A stretch of DNA of 64,000 bases, from contig NZ_JABBFO010000005.1 in NCBI RefSeq assembly GCF_018494035.1, positions 62,001-126,000 on the forward strand, written 5' to 3'. Below the pieces are notes generated by a model. The model made no database searches, was not told the DNA's origin, and saw only the letters and a list, made by a program, of their open reading frames with translations. A program made the position numbers and the translations under genes. Origin of the DNA: Rosenbergiella australiborealis (lineage in GTDB: Bacteria > Pseudomonadota > Gammaproteobacteria > Enterobacterales > Enterobacteriaceae). Shown piece after piece: positions 34,833 through 44,040 of this stretch; position 1 is the first letter of the stretch; each line of letters opens with the position of its first letter.

Positions 34833-35723
34833 TTAAGTCAACGACTCAAAGCTACGCACCAAACTGTCGATAAATAATCGTGTGCGTGAAGGCATTAACC
34901 GTGTTCCCGGAAATACGATCCATACCGGACGCTTTTTACTCTGCCATTCCGGTAATATTCGTATCAGTTGCCCGCTTTCCACGTAGCTGCGAGCTGAGTG
35001 TGCGGCAATCCGAGTAATACCCGCACCACGTAGCGCAAGATTCACTAAAATGTTCGGCGAATTCGCCACTGTCTTGGTCGCTAATTCCCCTTGCCATGAG
35101 TGCTGACCGTGGAATAATTCGACCGGTCCGCGATCGCTGTGTAAGCGTAACAAGTGGTGTGATAAGAGATCGTCTGGGGTACTAATCACTGCTGTTTCCC
35201 GTAAATATCCCGGCGCTGCATATAACCCAAGCTCAAAATAGCCGAGCAAACGTGCCGCGAGGGTGGCATCGTCGGCTAACACACCGATACGCAATGCCAA
35301 GTCAAATCCCTCCGTAATTAAATCGACCCGTCGTTGTGACACATCAATGTCTAAATGGATCTGTGGGTAGGTAGCAATAAATTCAGCGAGAAACTGGCTG
35401 ATAAGTTCTTGCGTAAAATCACTGGGTAACGATACACGTAATTTGCCACTGGGTAAGACGTTGCGGTGCTCGATCAGTGCATCGATGGCCGTCAACTCGG
35501 AGGCCATCTGCTGAGTGTGACGCAGTATGGCTTGCCCAAAAGGAGTGATGGTCATTTTGCGGGTGGTACGAATAAAGAGACGCTCACCCAGCTGCTCTTC
35601 AAGCGCAGCAATACGCCGTGACAGCGTAGAGGTGGGGAGATCAAGACGATCCGCCGCCTTAGTGAAACTGGCTTCCTCGGCGACCCGGTTGAAAAGCAGT
35701 AAATCATTAGCATCGAGACGCAT
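34833..35723 (-). CDS. LysR family transcriptional regulator
   Basis: A 296-residue LysR protein. The N-terminal helix-turn-helix is LLLFNRVAEEASFTKAADRLDLPTSTLSRRIAALEEQLG (about residues 9-46), followed by the RTTRKMTITPFGQAIL linker and a periplasmic-binding-like effector domain with the CrgA-type pattern LRVSLPSDFTQELI. It is transcribed away from a DoxX gene with 113 bases between them, so it probably controls that gene. The inducer is unknown. Confidence 0.92.
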   Translation of the reverse strand: MRLDANDLLLFNRVAEEASFTKAADRLDLPTSTLSRRIAALEEQLGERLFIRTTRKMTITPFGQAILRHTQQMASELTAIDALIEHRNVLPSGKLRVSLPSDFTQELISQFLAEFIATYPQIHLDIDVSQRRVDLITEGFDLALRIGVLADDATLAARLLGYFELGLYAAPGYLRETAVISTPDDLLSHHLLRLHSDRGPVELFHGQHSWQGELATKTVANSPNILVNLALRGAGITRIAAHSARSYVESGQLIRILPEWQSKKRPVWIVFPGTRLMPSRTRLFIDSLVRSFESLT

Positions 35724-35836
35724 TGATTATCCCATATATGAAATTATTTAATTCATTTTAGACATTTATTTCATCAGTATCGAGCGTTAAAGTCTGCACC
35801 ATCGATTGATTAACGAAGAATTAATTAGGAACTTTT

Positions 35837-36250
35837 ATGCAAGATTTTACTTTTTCAAAACCGCAGTCATCAATGCTGCTGATTGCACGCGTGTTATTGA
35901 TGCTATTGTTCGTGTTGTTTGGTTATCAAAAACTGATTCATTTCAGTGGAACCATTGGCTATATGGCGTCGCTCGGTACACCGCTACCGACAGTTGCCGC
36001 ACTGATTGCCGTTGTCCTTGAGTTTTTTGCCGGACTGGCGATCGTGGTCGGCTATTTTACCCGTCCTATCGCGCTTATTGTGGCCATTTATACTTTAGGA
36101 ACAGCCATTATCGGCCACCCTTTCTGGTCACTATCCGGGGCTGATCAAATGGCGGCTGAGATTAACTTCTATAAAAATATCAGTATTATCGGTGGGCTAC
36201 TGCTGCTATCGGTGACCGGTGCAGGTCGCTATTCACTTGATAAACACTAA
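35837..36250 (+). CDS. DoxX family small membrane protein
   Basis: A 137-residue protein with four membrane segments (about 15-35, 52-72, 79-97, 110-128). It has the DoxX family features LLLIARVLLMLLFVLFGYQKL at the N-terminus and a central helix EFFAGLAIVVGYFTRPIA. In other bacteria DoxX-like proteins are linked to quinone or thiosulfate oxidation or to redox stress, and a divergent LysR gene is a common arrangement. The exact role is not evident. Confidence 0.9.
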   Translation: MQDFTFSKPQSSMLLIARVLLMLLFVLFGYQKLIHFSGTIGYMASLGTPLPTVAALIAVVLEFFAGLAIVVGYFTRPIALIVAIYTLGTAIIGHPFWSLSGADQMAAEINFYKNISIIGGLLLLSVTGAGRYSLDKH

Positions 36251-36256
36251 GCATTC

Positions 36257-36287
36257 AAGCACGCTCCTGCCTAGAAGGAGCGTGCTT
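36257..36287. terminator. Bidirectional terminator between the DoxX and VOC genes
   Basis: A 12-base perfect stem (AAGCACGCTCCT / AGGAGCGTGCTT) with a seven-base loop, flanked by T-rich ends on the plus strand. It lies seven bases past the DoxX stop and also close to the convergent VOC gene's stop. Confidence 0.85.
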
Positions 36288-36292
36288 TCCCA

Positions 36293-36670
36293 CTAAGAGT
36301 TGCTTTGATAAAACGCACATAACTTGTTACCCGAAGGATCACGCAAGTACGCCACACACTTCCCGTCAGGACGAATATGTGGCGGTGACTCAGCGGACTG
36401 ACCGCCATTTTCCACACCGGCTTTATGCCACGCATAAACTGCCTCACAACTGGTGAGTTCAAAGCCAATTGTTCCACCGTTCGCATGCGTCGCAGGCTGA
36501 CCGTTTATCGGTAAGGTCACGATAAAACGTTGCTTTCCCTGACGATAAAATGGACGATTTTGCACATCGTATCCCTGTTCATCGACTGGCATCTGTTGAA
36601 AAATCGCATCATAAAATTGCTTTGCAACGTCTACATCTAGAGCACCTACAACCACATGACTAAACATCAT
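36293..36670 (-). CDS. VOC (glyoxalase/bleomycin resistance) family protein
   Basis: A 125-residue vicinal-oxygen-chelate fold protein. Its start MFSHVVVGALDVDVAKQFYDAIF (metal-ligand His) and end VAYLRDPSGNKLCAFY (metal-ligand Glu is replaced by Cys/Ala at this position) are the usual family ends. The lack of an obvious terminal Glu ligand suggests a non-classic activity. It converges on the DoxX gene and its own upstream gap is shared with crtZ. Confidence 0.85.
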   Translation of the reverse strand: MMFSHVVVGALDVDVAKQFYDAIFQQMPVDEQGYDVQNRPFYRQGKQRFIVTLPINGQPATHANGGTIGFELTSCEAVYAWHKAGVENGGQSAESPPHIRPDGKCVAYLRDPSGNKLCAFYQSNS

Positions 36671-36881
36671 CGACTCCTCATTAAGATTTTCTTACTTCAC
36701 ATTAACTGAACGATTAATAGGCTGGCAAGTATTCATCGCACCGCTCGCCACGGCGTCATTCCTCAACTATGCTAGTTTCTACCTGCAGCGACCCACCTTC
36801 ACTCTTACACTAAAGAGCGAAAGGTGTTAACTCACTATTGATAGCGATATGAAGCCGGTGGCTTCATCGAGGACTTATTGC

Positions 36882-37382
36882 ATGCCTTGGTTTGTTAATT
36901 TACTCATTACATTAGTCGTCGTTCTTGTTATGGAGATTGTCGCTACCTGCTTACATAAGTATGTCATGCATCGTTGGGGGTGGGGATGGCACCGCTCGCA
37001 TCACGAGACACGGCACGGCCTATTTGAAGTCAATGATTTATATGCGTTGGTCTTTGCCGGTTTAGCCATAGGGCTTATTTTTGCCGGAACACGCGGTATA
37101 TGGCCGCTGCAATGGATTGGCGCGGGTATGACACTTTATGGCCTGATCTATTTTATTCTGCATGATGGATTAGTTCACCAACGCTGGCCGTTTCGTTTCG
37201 TGCCGCGTCACGGCTATTTACGTCGGCTTTATCTCGCCCACCATTTCCACCACGCCGTAAGGGGTAAAGAAGATTGTGTATCGTTTGGTTTTATCTACGC
37301 CCCGCCGGTCGCGAAAATTCAAACACAGCTTAAAGCGATAAAAAAACGTCAAAGAGTCGTTGCCAGTAAACAGAAGCGTTAA
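36882..37382 (+). CDS. crtZ: Beta-carotene hydroxylase CrtZ
   Basis: A 166-residue membrane diiron hydroxylase that makes zeaxanthin from beta-carotene. The four His clusters are present: HKYVMH, HRSHH, HDGLVH and HHFHH, within several membrane segments. I chose the ATG at 36882 (MPWFVNLLIT), which has GAGG nine bases upstream and aligns with Pantoea CrtZ starts; an in-frame upstream ATG at 36849 would add 11 unconserved residues. As in Pantoea it is transcribed opposite to and faces crtB, the last gene of the crtEXYIB operon. Confidence 0.94.
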   Translation: MPWFVNLLITLVVVLVMEIVATCLHKYVMHRWGWGWHRSHHETRHGLFEVNDLYALVFAGLAIGLIFAGTRGIWPLQWIGAGMTLYGLIYFILHDGLVHQRWPFRFVPRHGYLRRLYLAHHFHHAVRGKEDCVSFGFIYAPPVAKIQTQLKAIKKRQRVVASKQKR

Positions 37383-37568
37383 GGGATGGCGGGGCCTCTG
37401 CTAGTTGAGATCGCAAAGCTCCCCGTTTTCGGTTATTGAAAACCTTTGATTTTTTCTGGTGAATGCCTCTATCGTGCGAGACATTACTCGACGGCGTCGT
37501 GATCCTTCATCCCGATAATCCTCCATTCTGCCCCGAGCACGAGCGGTAAGCGGCAATAGCCGCCCTAA

Positions 37569-38498
37569 CTATTGCGGGCGCTGCCATAACGACGCGTCAC
37601 GCCGAGTTATCGGCATGATCCGAGAGAGAAGGACGTCACCGACTGCCGCAACCAGCAATACTAGCTTTTCACCACGCGAGGTTGAAAGCCGTTGCTGCCA
37701 AGCCCCGGCCCCTGCCTGTTTAACCCGTTGACCAATTTTACGGTAAACACGCCGTGCCGTTGCCACAGCCCACGCAGAACGGAAAGGTAGAGCACGCAGC
37801 CCTTGGTAGGAGGAGTGGTAGTAAGGCTCCGCATGATCAACCAATTTTGCCGCGACTCGACTTAACGCTGATCGATGCTGTGGCTGAGCATAGTTCTCAC
37901 GGGTTAATCCCTCCTCGGCAAGCCACTGTTCAGGAAGATAGCAGCGGTCCATGTCGGCATCATCAATAATATCTCGCGCAATGTTCGTAAGCTGAAACGC
38001 GATCCCCAGATCGCAGGCGCGATCTAACACGTCGTGACTTTTAGCGCCCATGATTTGCGCCATCATAAGGCCGACCACTCCCGCAACGTGATAGCAGTAG
38101 CAAAGGGTTTGCTCAATAGTCTGATAGCGTGCCTGTGCCACATCCATCGCATAACCGTCGAGATGCTCAAAAGCAAATTGCTGACTGAGTTGATGTGTGA
38201 CAATCACCTGCCGCAGTGCGGAAAAAGCAGGCGTCAGCGGCGTTTCGCCTATAAAAGCCGCCGTGGTTTGCTTTCGTAAATCAGCTAAACGCTGCTCAAT
38301 CATCGTGCTCTGTGGCTGTTTGGCCTGAAAACCCAACACTTGATCATCAATCGTATCGTCACAATGGCGGCACCAAGCATAGAGCATCAGCACGCTACGC
38401 CGCGTGGGCGGGTCGAAGAGTGCCGAGGCCGCAGCGAAACTTTTTGAGCCGACTTGTATCGTCTGCTTAACATGATCATCAAGGGAAGGATTATTCAT
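37569..38498 (-). CDS. crtB: Phytoene synthase CrtB
   Basis: A 309-residue head-to-head prenyl synthase that condenses two geranylgeranyl diphosphates to phytoene. The two Asp-rich motifs are seen: HCDDTIDDQV (residues about 45-54) and NIARDIIDDADMDRCYLPEQW (about 170). Length matches Pantoea CrtB (309). Its start overlaps the end of crtI by eight bases, so the two are translationally coupled. Confidence 0.96.
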   Translation of the reverse strand: MNNPSLDDHVKQTIQVGSKSFAAASALFDPPTRRSVLMLYAWCRHCDDTIDDQVLGFQAKQPQSTMIEQRLADLRKQTTAAFIGETPLTPAFSALRQVIVTHQLSQQFAFEHLDGYAMDVAQARYQTIEQTLCYCYHVAGVVGLMMAQIMGAKSHDVLDRACDLGIAFQLTNIARDIIDDADMDRCYLPEQWLAEEGLTRENYAQPQHRSALSRVAAKLVDHAEPYYHSSYQGLRALPFRSAWAVATARRVYRKIGQRVKQAGAGAWQQRLSTSRGEKLVLLVAAVGDVLLSRIMPITRRDASLWQRPQ

Positions 38499-39984
38499 AC
38501 AGATCCTCGATCATTAAACTTGCCGTCGCCTTCGCTGAACCAATCACACCCGGCACTCCGGCACCGGGATGAGTACCAGCACCGACCAAATAGAGGTTTT
38601 TGACGTGACTATCGCGGTTATGCGGACGAAACCACGCACTCTGCGTTAAAATCGGTTCGAGGGAGAATGCCGATCCCTGCCACGCATTCAGTTGATCGCG
38701 AAAATCAAATGGCGTGAACATACGCTCTGTCACCAGTTGACTGCGTAACCCTGGCATATAGTGTTCTTCTAAGTAAGCGAAGATCCTATCTCGTAAACGA
38801 GGCCCTTCAATATCCCAGTCAAGATCCGCCGTTCCCAAATGCGGAACGGGAGCTAGAACATAGTAGCTGCCACATCCTGCAGGTGCGAGGGAGGGATCGG
38901 TGACACAGGGCGCGTGTAAGTAGAGCGAGAAATCTTCCGCCAAACCATTCTGGTTAAAGATTTCGTCAATTAATTCGCGATAACGTGGCCCAAAACAAAC
39001 GGTATGATGCGCCAACTGATCGTGATGATGATTAAGACCGAAATACAGCACAAACAACGAGTTACTCATGCGTTTTTTCACTAAGCGCTGTGCATAATCC
39101 ACCGAAGCCGGATTATCCCGCAAAAAGTGGCGGTAGGTATGCACCACGTCTGCGTTAGAGGCCACCGCTTTAACACTGAAATAACGGCCATCGGTTAAGG
39201 TTAATCCATTGATATGCTGTGATTCGCAGTGGATGTGATCAACCTGTGCATTCAGTAATAACTCGCCACCTAACTCTTCAAAAAGTTTTACCAGTGCTTG
39301 CACTAATGCCCCGGTTCCTCCCCGCGGGAACCAGACCCCCCACTCCCGCTCTAAAGCATGAATCAAGGTGTAGATGGATGAGGTGGCAAATGGATTTCCC
39401 CCGACTAATAGCGAGTGAAAAGAGAAGGCTTGTCGTAAATGCTCATCTTCGATATAGCTTGCCACTTTGCTATAAACGCTTCGCCAAGCCTGAAGACGGC
39501 CAAGTTGTGGCGCAACTTTCAGCATATCGTTAAAGGATAAAAAAGGGATGCTCCCAAGTTTCAAATATCCCTCTTTAAATACCGCCTGTGAATAGGCGAG
39601 GAAGCGCTGATAGCCCTGCACATCTGCCGGATTAAACGCTAAAATTTGTCGATTTAATCCCGCTTGATCGTTGTCATAATCAAATGTTTTGCCATCTTCC
39701 CAACATAAGCGGTAGAAAGGTTTGACGGGTAGCAGTTCAACGTAGTCTTCCATTCGCTTACCGGCTAAGCTAAACAATTCCAATAGTGCGGTAGGATCGG
39801 TAATTACCGTTGGGCCGGCATCGAAGGTAAAACCTTGATCTTGATAAACATAAGCGCGGCCTCCTGGCTTATCACGTTGTTCTAAAAGCAGTGTTGGTAT
39901 CCCTGCGGCTTGTAAACGAATGGCTAAGGCTAAGCCACCAAATCCAGCACCGATGACGATTGTTTTTTTCATTTTTAGACTCAT
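38491..39984 (-). CDS. crtI: Phytoene desaturase CrtI
   Basis: A 497-residue FAD flavoprotein that desaturates phytoene to lycopene in four steps. The FAD-binding motif VIGAGFGGLALAIRLQAAGIPTLLLEQRDKPGGRAY is near the N-terminus and the CrtI signature GAGTHPGAGVPGVIGSAKATASLMIEDL at the C-terminus. The start at 39984 overlaps the crtY stop as ATGA; a second ATG four codons in (39972) corresponds to the usual MKKTIVIGAG N-terminus of Pantoea CrtI and may be the real one. Confidence 0.95.
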   Translation of the reverse strand: MSLKMKKTIVIGAGFGGLALAIRLQAAGIPTLLLEQRDKPGGRAYVYQDQGFTFDAGPTVITDPTALLELFSLAGKRMEDYVELLPVKPFYRLCWEDGKTFDYDNDQAGLNRQILAFNPADVQGYQRFLAYSQAVFKEGYLKLGSIPFLSFNDMLKVAPQLGRLQAWRSVYSKVASYIEDEHLRQAFSFHSLLVGGNPFATSSIYTLIHALEREWGVWFPRGGTGALVQALVKLFEELGGELLLNAQVDHIHCESQHINGLTLTDGRYFSVKAVASNADVVHTYRHFLRDNPASVDYAQRLVKKRMSNSLFVLYFGLNHHHDQLAHHTVCFGPRYRELIDEIFNQNGLAEDFSLYLHAPCVTDPSLAPAGCGSYYVLAPVPHLGTADLDWDIEGPRLRDRIFAYLEEHYMPGLRSQLVTERMFTPFDFRDQLNAWQGSAFSLEPILTQSAWFRPHNRDSHVKNLYLVGAGTHPGAGVPGVIGSAKATASLMIEDLYE

Positions 39985-41129
39985 TTAATAAGCGGTTTCA
40001 TTATCGCTCGCAGTGCAGCGATGATCGGTACAGGCGGTTTTCCACTCACGATGCGTAATTTATCCCAAAATGTAAGTTGGCCAGCGTAGAAACGTGCAAT
40101 CAATGCTTCATTTAGACGGTAAAAACGCTGCATCACACCTCTGCGCGCTGTTGGGGGACCGGCAAGAAAAAGCATACGGTTCAACATACGAAAAAAACGC
40201 TGTTTCACCCAAGATTGTCGCGCGAATTGATCGGTGATCGCTTGTAGACAAGGGCTCGCAATACAACTGAGTTCCGCTATCTGATCGGCCAACGCTACCG
40301 CATGAGGAAGCGAGTAGCCTGTTGTCGCATGGTATAATCCCGCCCTTAAGCCGCTGCAAGGGTGAGGATGCTCGGAGGAAAAACGTGAAAATTTTCCCGC
40401 TAAGGTGATGGGTAAATGACCTTGTTCTTCACGAAGCTGCTGCGCTAATTCCCAGCCTTGTCCGGCGGCGTAGTCGCGAATATTGCGTCGGCCTTGTTCA
40501 ACATCAAGCTGGGCTTGGTCAATATAGTGTGTGTCTTCAATTAACAATTGGGTAGCGGATAGCGGTAACGTGTAGACAAAACGATACCCTTGCTGTTGGT
40601 CAACGGTCGCATCCATCAAAATAGGTTGCCGCAGTCCATGTGGCTTGGCCAATTGCCAAACTTGCCCAACGAAAGCCTGTATGCCTATCGCCATCGATGG
40701 GCTGTGCGAAAACCCCCGCCCATCAATCACCGCTTGGGCATATAACAGCCTTCCATCGTCCAGCTTTACCTGATTAGCGGAAAGATGCTTCACCCGACAA
40801 CCGGTAAGGATCTGTCCCGCAAACTGCGTAGTCAGCTGTTTTGCCAATTGTTCGGAGGTGATCGAAAAATACTCTCCAACCAGATGGCGTTTTAACTCAG
40901 GAAAACGCACATCATAACCCGGCCAGCAATAGTCGACCCAAGGTAACACCCACTCCCGTTGTTCAGAGGTCAAATCGCTACCATGAAAAGACCAGGTATG
41001 ATTACCCAGAACCTGTTCTGATCCTTCGATAATTAACAACCTAAGCTGTGGCTGCTTTTGTTTTAACCGTAAGGCAATCAGTGCGTTTGCGAGTCCGGCT
41101 CCCACCAATATTAAATCGTATTCAGCCAT
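39981..41129 (-). CDS. crtY: Lycopene beta-cyclase CrtY
   Basis: A 382-residue CrtY-type cyclase that closes both ends of lycopene to give beta-carotene. It has the N-terminal nucleotide-binding motif DLILVGAGLANALIALRLKQ, the conserved VIDGRGFSHSPSM region and a late GLRAGLYHATTGYSLPHAVALAD segment. Length equals Pantoea CrtY (about 382). It overlaps crtX at its start by eight bases and crtI at its end by four bases. Confidence 0.95.
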   Translation of the reverse strand: MAEYDLILVGAGLANALIALRLKQKQPQLRLLIIEGSEQVLGNHTWSFHGSDLTSEQREWVLPWVDYCWPGYDVRFPELKRHLVGEYFSITSEQLAKQLTTQFAGQILTGCRVKHLSANQVKLDDGRLLYAQAVIDGRGFSHSPSMAIGIQAFVGQVWQLAKPHGLRQPILMDATVDQQQGYRFVYTLPLSATQLLIEDTHYIDQAQLDVEQGRRNIRDYAAGQGWELAQQLREEQGHLPITLAGKFSRFSSEHPHPCSGLRAGLYHATTGYSLPHAVALADQIAELSCIASPCLQAITDQFARQSWVKQRFFRMLNRMLFLAGPPTARRGVMQRFYRLNEALIARFYAGQLTFWDKLRIVSGKPPVPIIAALRAIMKPLIK

Positions 41130-42402
41130 GATAACCCCGTGCTAATACTGGCTGCCCTTGACTGAGCGCCGCAATCACTATATTTGCCGCCTGTTGCGTT
41201 CCCCCCGCGCGTTGTAATGCGTGCTGTAAGCGAGAGAGATTATGATCGGTCTGCGGCTGACGGGTTAACTGCATAAGCTGTGTTGAACAGGCTTTACGGC
41301 TGGCAAAACGCGAAAGACGCTGGCCAACACCGTGGTGAACAACCCGTGCCGCGATACCGGGTTGGTCGAAAGCCAGAGGAATGACTAACATCGGTTTACC
41401 CTGCTGGATACTGTCTAATACTGTGTTCATACCGCCGTGGGTGACCGTGATATCGGCGGCGGCAATGGCATCGGATTGGTTAACAAAATCCACAACCTCA
41501 ATGCCGGGTGTTTTCGCTAATTGTTGTGCTTGCGAGGCATTTAGGCCACCACAATGGGTCAGTAATAATTCGGCACCCACAGCGTGGCACGCTGTGGCCA
41601 ATTTCTTAAATAAAGCGTAGCGATGGCCCTGTAAAGTGCCCAGTGAAGCATACACCTTGAGCCCATGCCTTTTTCGACTCGGCGAGGTATTCAAGACGGC
41701 TGAGGACGAGCGCAATGGCCCGGTCGCATGAAAGTGGGCAGGCAAGTTCCGGCGCGGGAAGTCTAACTCTGGGATCAACTGGCTAATCTGTGCCAAGGGT
41801 GAGAAGCAGTGATGAAGCTGCGTGATACCGGTTAAACCAAAACGTTGCGCCTGTTCTGAAATAACATTGTCATGTTTACGCATCATCCAATCATAGACAC
41901 GCTCACTGCTTGCATAGTATTGACGCGCCTGCTCGTTCTGCTGATAACGAAACGGCATGACTGCAAGGGGAAGCCCCGGTTCACGATTAAGCGGAAGTGC
42001 ACAGGCAATTGAAACATAAGGAAGACCTAATTTCTGGGCAACTAAGGCGCCTCCTGGTTCCATCTGATCGACAATAAGTCCATCTATCGCTAATTGTCGG
42101 CAAGCGGCCGGTAATTCTCGACAAAAGAGTAACGTGCTTTTTGCCATTTCGCCGATCAACCTAAACATTGCAGGACCGAGGGGATTGGCCGCTAACGCTA
42201 AGGTTTTCTTTAAACTGCCCAGCGGATGCGTTTTGTAACCAAGGGCATAAAAGCCAATACGCTCTGAACGTAATAAGGGCTTTACATCAATTTGATGAAA
42301 AAAGGTAACTCGGTGCCCTGCCTCTATTAATGCTAAAGCGAGCTGTTCAAGCGCATAAATATGACTATAGAAAGGCGGGGCTATAACTGCATAGTGACTC
42401 AT
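41122..42402 (-). CDS. crtX: Zeaxanthin glucosyltransferase CrtX
   Basis: A 426-residue GT1 family glycosyltransferase that attaches glucose from UDP-glucose to zeaxanthin. The C-terminal donor-binding region is visible as VDFVNQSDAIAAADITVTHGGMNTVLDSIQQGKPMLVIPLAFDQPGIAARV. The N-terminal acceptor-binding half begins with HYAVIAPPFYSHIYALEQLALALIEAGH. Its presence means the end product is a zeaxanthin mono- or diglucoside, as in Pantoea. It starts nine bases after crtE stops. Confidence 0.94.
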   Translation of the reverse strand: MSHYAVIAPPFYSHIYALEQLALALIEAGHRVTFFHQIDVKPLLRSERIGFYALGYKTHPLGSLKKTLALAANPLGPAMFRLIGEMAKSTLLFCRELPAACRQLAIDGLIVDQMEPGGALVAQKLGLPYVSIACALPLNREPGLPLAVMPFRYQQNEQARQYYASSERVYDWMMRKHDNVISEQAQRFGLTGITQLHHCFSPLAQISQLIPELDFPRRNLPAHFHATGPLRSSSAVLNTSPSRKRHGLKVYASLGTLQGHRYALFKKLATACHAVGAELLLTHCGGLNASQAQQLAKTPGIEVVDFVNQSDAIAAADITVTHGGMNTVLDSIQQGKPMLVIPLAFDQPGIAARVVHHGVGQRLSRFASRKACSTQLMQLTRQPQTDHNLSRLQHALQRAGGTQQAANIVIAALSQGQPVLARGYHG

Positions 42403-42411
42403 CGATTAGGC

Positions 42412-43320
42412 CTAGATGATCATCGCTAATTTTTGCTCAAACCACTGTTGAACAAAATACTGAGTGGACTGGCGGTGTCGGCATGCTTGAGCAAAATAAT
42501 GATAGGCAACGTCTAAGTGCTCACGTAGCTGCTTTTCACTTTTACGCGTGCCAAAGACATTAACCCATGTCGACTTTCCGGCATCCTGATGAGGATCTTT
42601 ACCTGTCTCATTCGATCCATCAGAAAGATCATCCAATAGTTGAAACGCTTGGCCGAGATTAAATGAACAGTGTCGCAGGTGTTCACGAACGGTCATCGTC
42701 GCTCCCGTGGCAATCGCGGCCATCTGCAATGCCGCGCAGAATAACGTACTGGTTTTATAGTGATTAGTTAATGCGATAGCTTCTTGGCTGCGCGGTTGGT
42801 GACCCTCGTTAATATCTTGATATTGCCCTTGTACTAACCCTTGTAGCCCGATGGCTTGGGCAAGCTCACTGACTGCGCTATTTTTCGCTTTTTCGTCAAT
42901 GCCTTCTGCTTGGCTAATGATTTGAAAGGCTTTGCTGACCAACGCAATAACCGCTAATAACGCCACCGGCTCGCCAAACTGACAGTGAATAGTCGGCTGA
43001 TTACGACGCAACAGTGCGTTGTCCATACAAGGCATATCATCCAAGATTAGCGATGCGGCATGAATAATTTCAACTGCACAAGCAAAGTCGAGCATACCGG
43101 TCGTCGATGAGCCACCGCCGAGATCTTGAGCCATCAATAATAGCAGTAGCGGTCGGATGCGTTTACCGGGAGCCAGAGTCCCTTGACGCATAGCCATGCT
43201 CACTTTTTCTCGCTCTGAGGAAAGGGGCAACCAGTAGTCTAAACGCTGCTCGATGGCTTTAAGGGTCAAGGTGATCGATTCCGGCGCGACCCTTTTGCTT
43301 TCATCAATACCTACCGACAT
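42412..43320 (-). CDS. crtE: Geranylgeranyl diphosphate synthase CrtE
   Basis: A 302-residue prenyl diphosphate synthase that supplies C20 precursor for carotenoids. First Asp-rich motif: LILDDMPCMDNALLRR; second: QLLDDLSDGSNETGKDPHQDAGK. The length and first-motif spacing match Pantoea CrtE (about 302). First gene of the crtEXYIB operon. No idi gene lies between crtE and crtX, unlike in some Pantoea clusters. The 114 bases upstream to ytfJ should carry the promoter. Confidence 0.95.
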   Translation of the reverse strand: MSVGIDESKRVAPESITLTLKAIEQRLDYWLPLSSEREKVSMAMRQGTLAPGKRIRPLLLLLMAQDLGGGSSTTGMLDFACAVEIIHAASLILDDMPCMDNALLRRNQPTIHCQFGEPVALLAVIALVSKAFQIISQAEGIDEKAKNSAVSELAQAIGLQGLVQGQYQDINEGHQPRSQEAIALTNHYKTSTLFCAALQMAAIATGATMTVREHLRHCSFNLGQAFQLLDDLSDGSNETGKDPHQDAGKSTWVNVFGTRKSEKQLREHLDVAYHYFAQACRHRQSTQYFVQQWFEQKLAMII

Positions 43321-43434
43321 AGCCTACCCCACATCCAAACATCGCTTGGAAAACTAGATTTTTTATCATTAGATTAAGCGTAGCCGACCTATCGTAAAAT
43401 GTTAGAAAAAAAGTGAAATTAATTAATCATTTAC

Positions 43435-43992
43435 TTATTGTTCAAGCATACCGAAAAGCTGCTGCCTACACCACGCTAAGCATTCGCCCTGATGGAAGAA
43501 AATGACCTTTCCTTGTGGGTCAGTGGCAATAATCGCAGCACTCTGTGCCAGTAACTGCCATCGATGGGCTGCAATACCACTTTTATCGATCACGAAGCTG
43601 TTTTCAGGTTGGTGTTTTTTGCTGCTCATAATACTTTGCTCAACAAAAGGGCCACTGCCCCAAATACTGTCATCAAGGTTTACGATAGTTGTCGTATGTA
43701 CGTGATAAAGAGAGAGCTGTGCCTGCGGCAATAAAGCAATAAGCCCACTCAATTGTTGTTTGGCCGATAATCGCCCGGCCACATGAATGATTAATTGTCT
43801 CGTACCGGCTTGCCGCAGGGCGCTGTGCCAAGGCTGTAATGTCGTTACCGCTCCATCACTATGCACCTCTCCACCATTTTCAATCGCTACCTCTGGTAAC
43901 GGTGAACCGAGCTGTATCGATTGTGCGTATATATTTGATGCAAGAAATAACAGACTGAGTAGTAAGCCCTTACCCTTTTTTATCCGTGCCAT
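43435..43992 (-). CDS. ytfJ: YtfJ family periplasmic protein
   Basis: A 185-residue exported protein related to E. coli YtfJ (184 aa). A signal peptide ends at about residue 23 (NIYAQ). The thioredoxin-like body includes IHVAGRLSAKQQ, the family signature TTTIVNLDDSIWGSGPFVEQSIMSSKK and FVIDKSGIAAHRWQL. The function in E. coli is unknown. It is on the same strand as crtE, 115 bases upstream, and is probably transcribed separately. Confidence 0.88.
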   Translation of the reverse strand: MARIKKGKGLLLSLLFLASNIYAQSIQLGSPLPEVAIENGGEVHSDGAVTTLQPWHSALRQAGTRQLIIHVAGRLSAKQQLSGLIALLPQAQLSLYHVHTTTIVNLDDSIWGSGPFVEQSIMSSKKHQPENSFVIDKSGIAAHRWQLLAQSAAIIATDPQGKVIFFHQGECLAWCRQQLFGMLEQ

Positions 43993-44040
43993 GTAAGACT
44001 ATCTCTCATTCCCGGTTGCCTTAATCATAGCGGGTTATTC

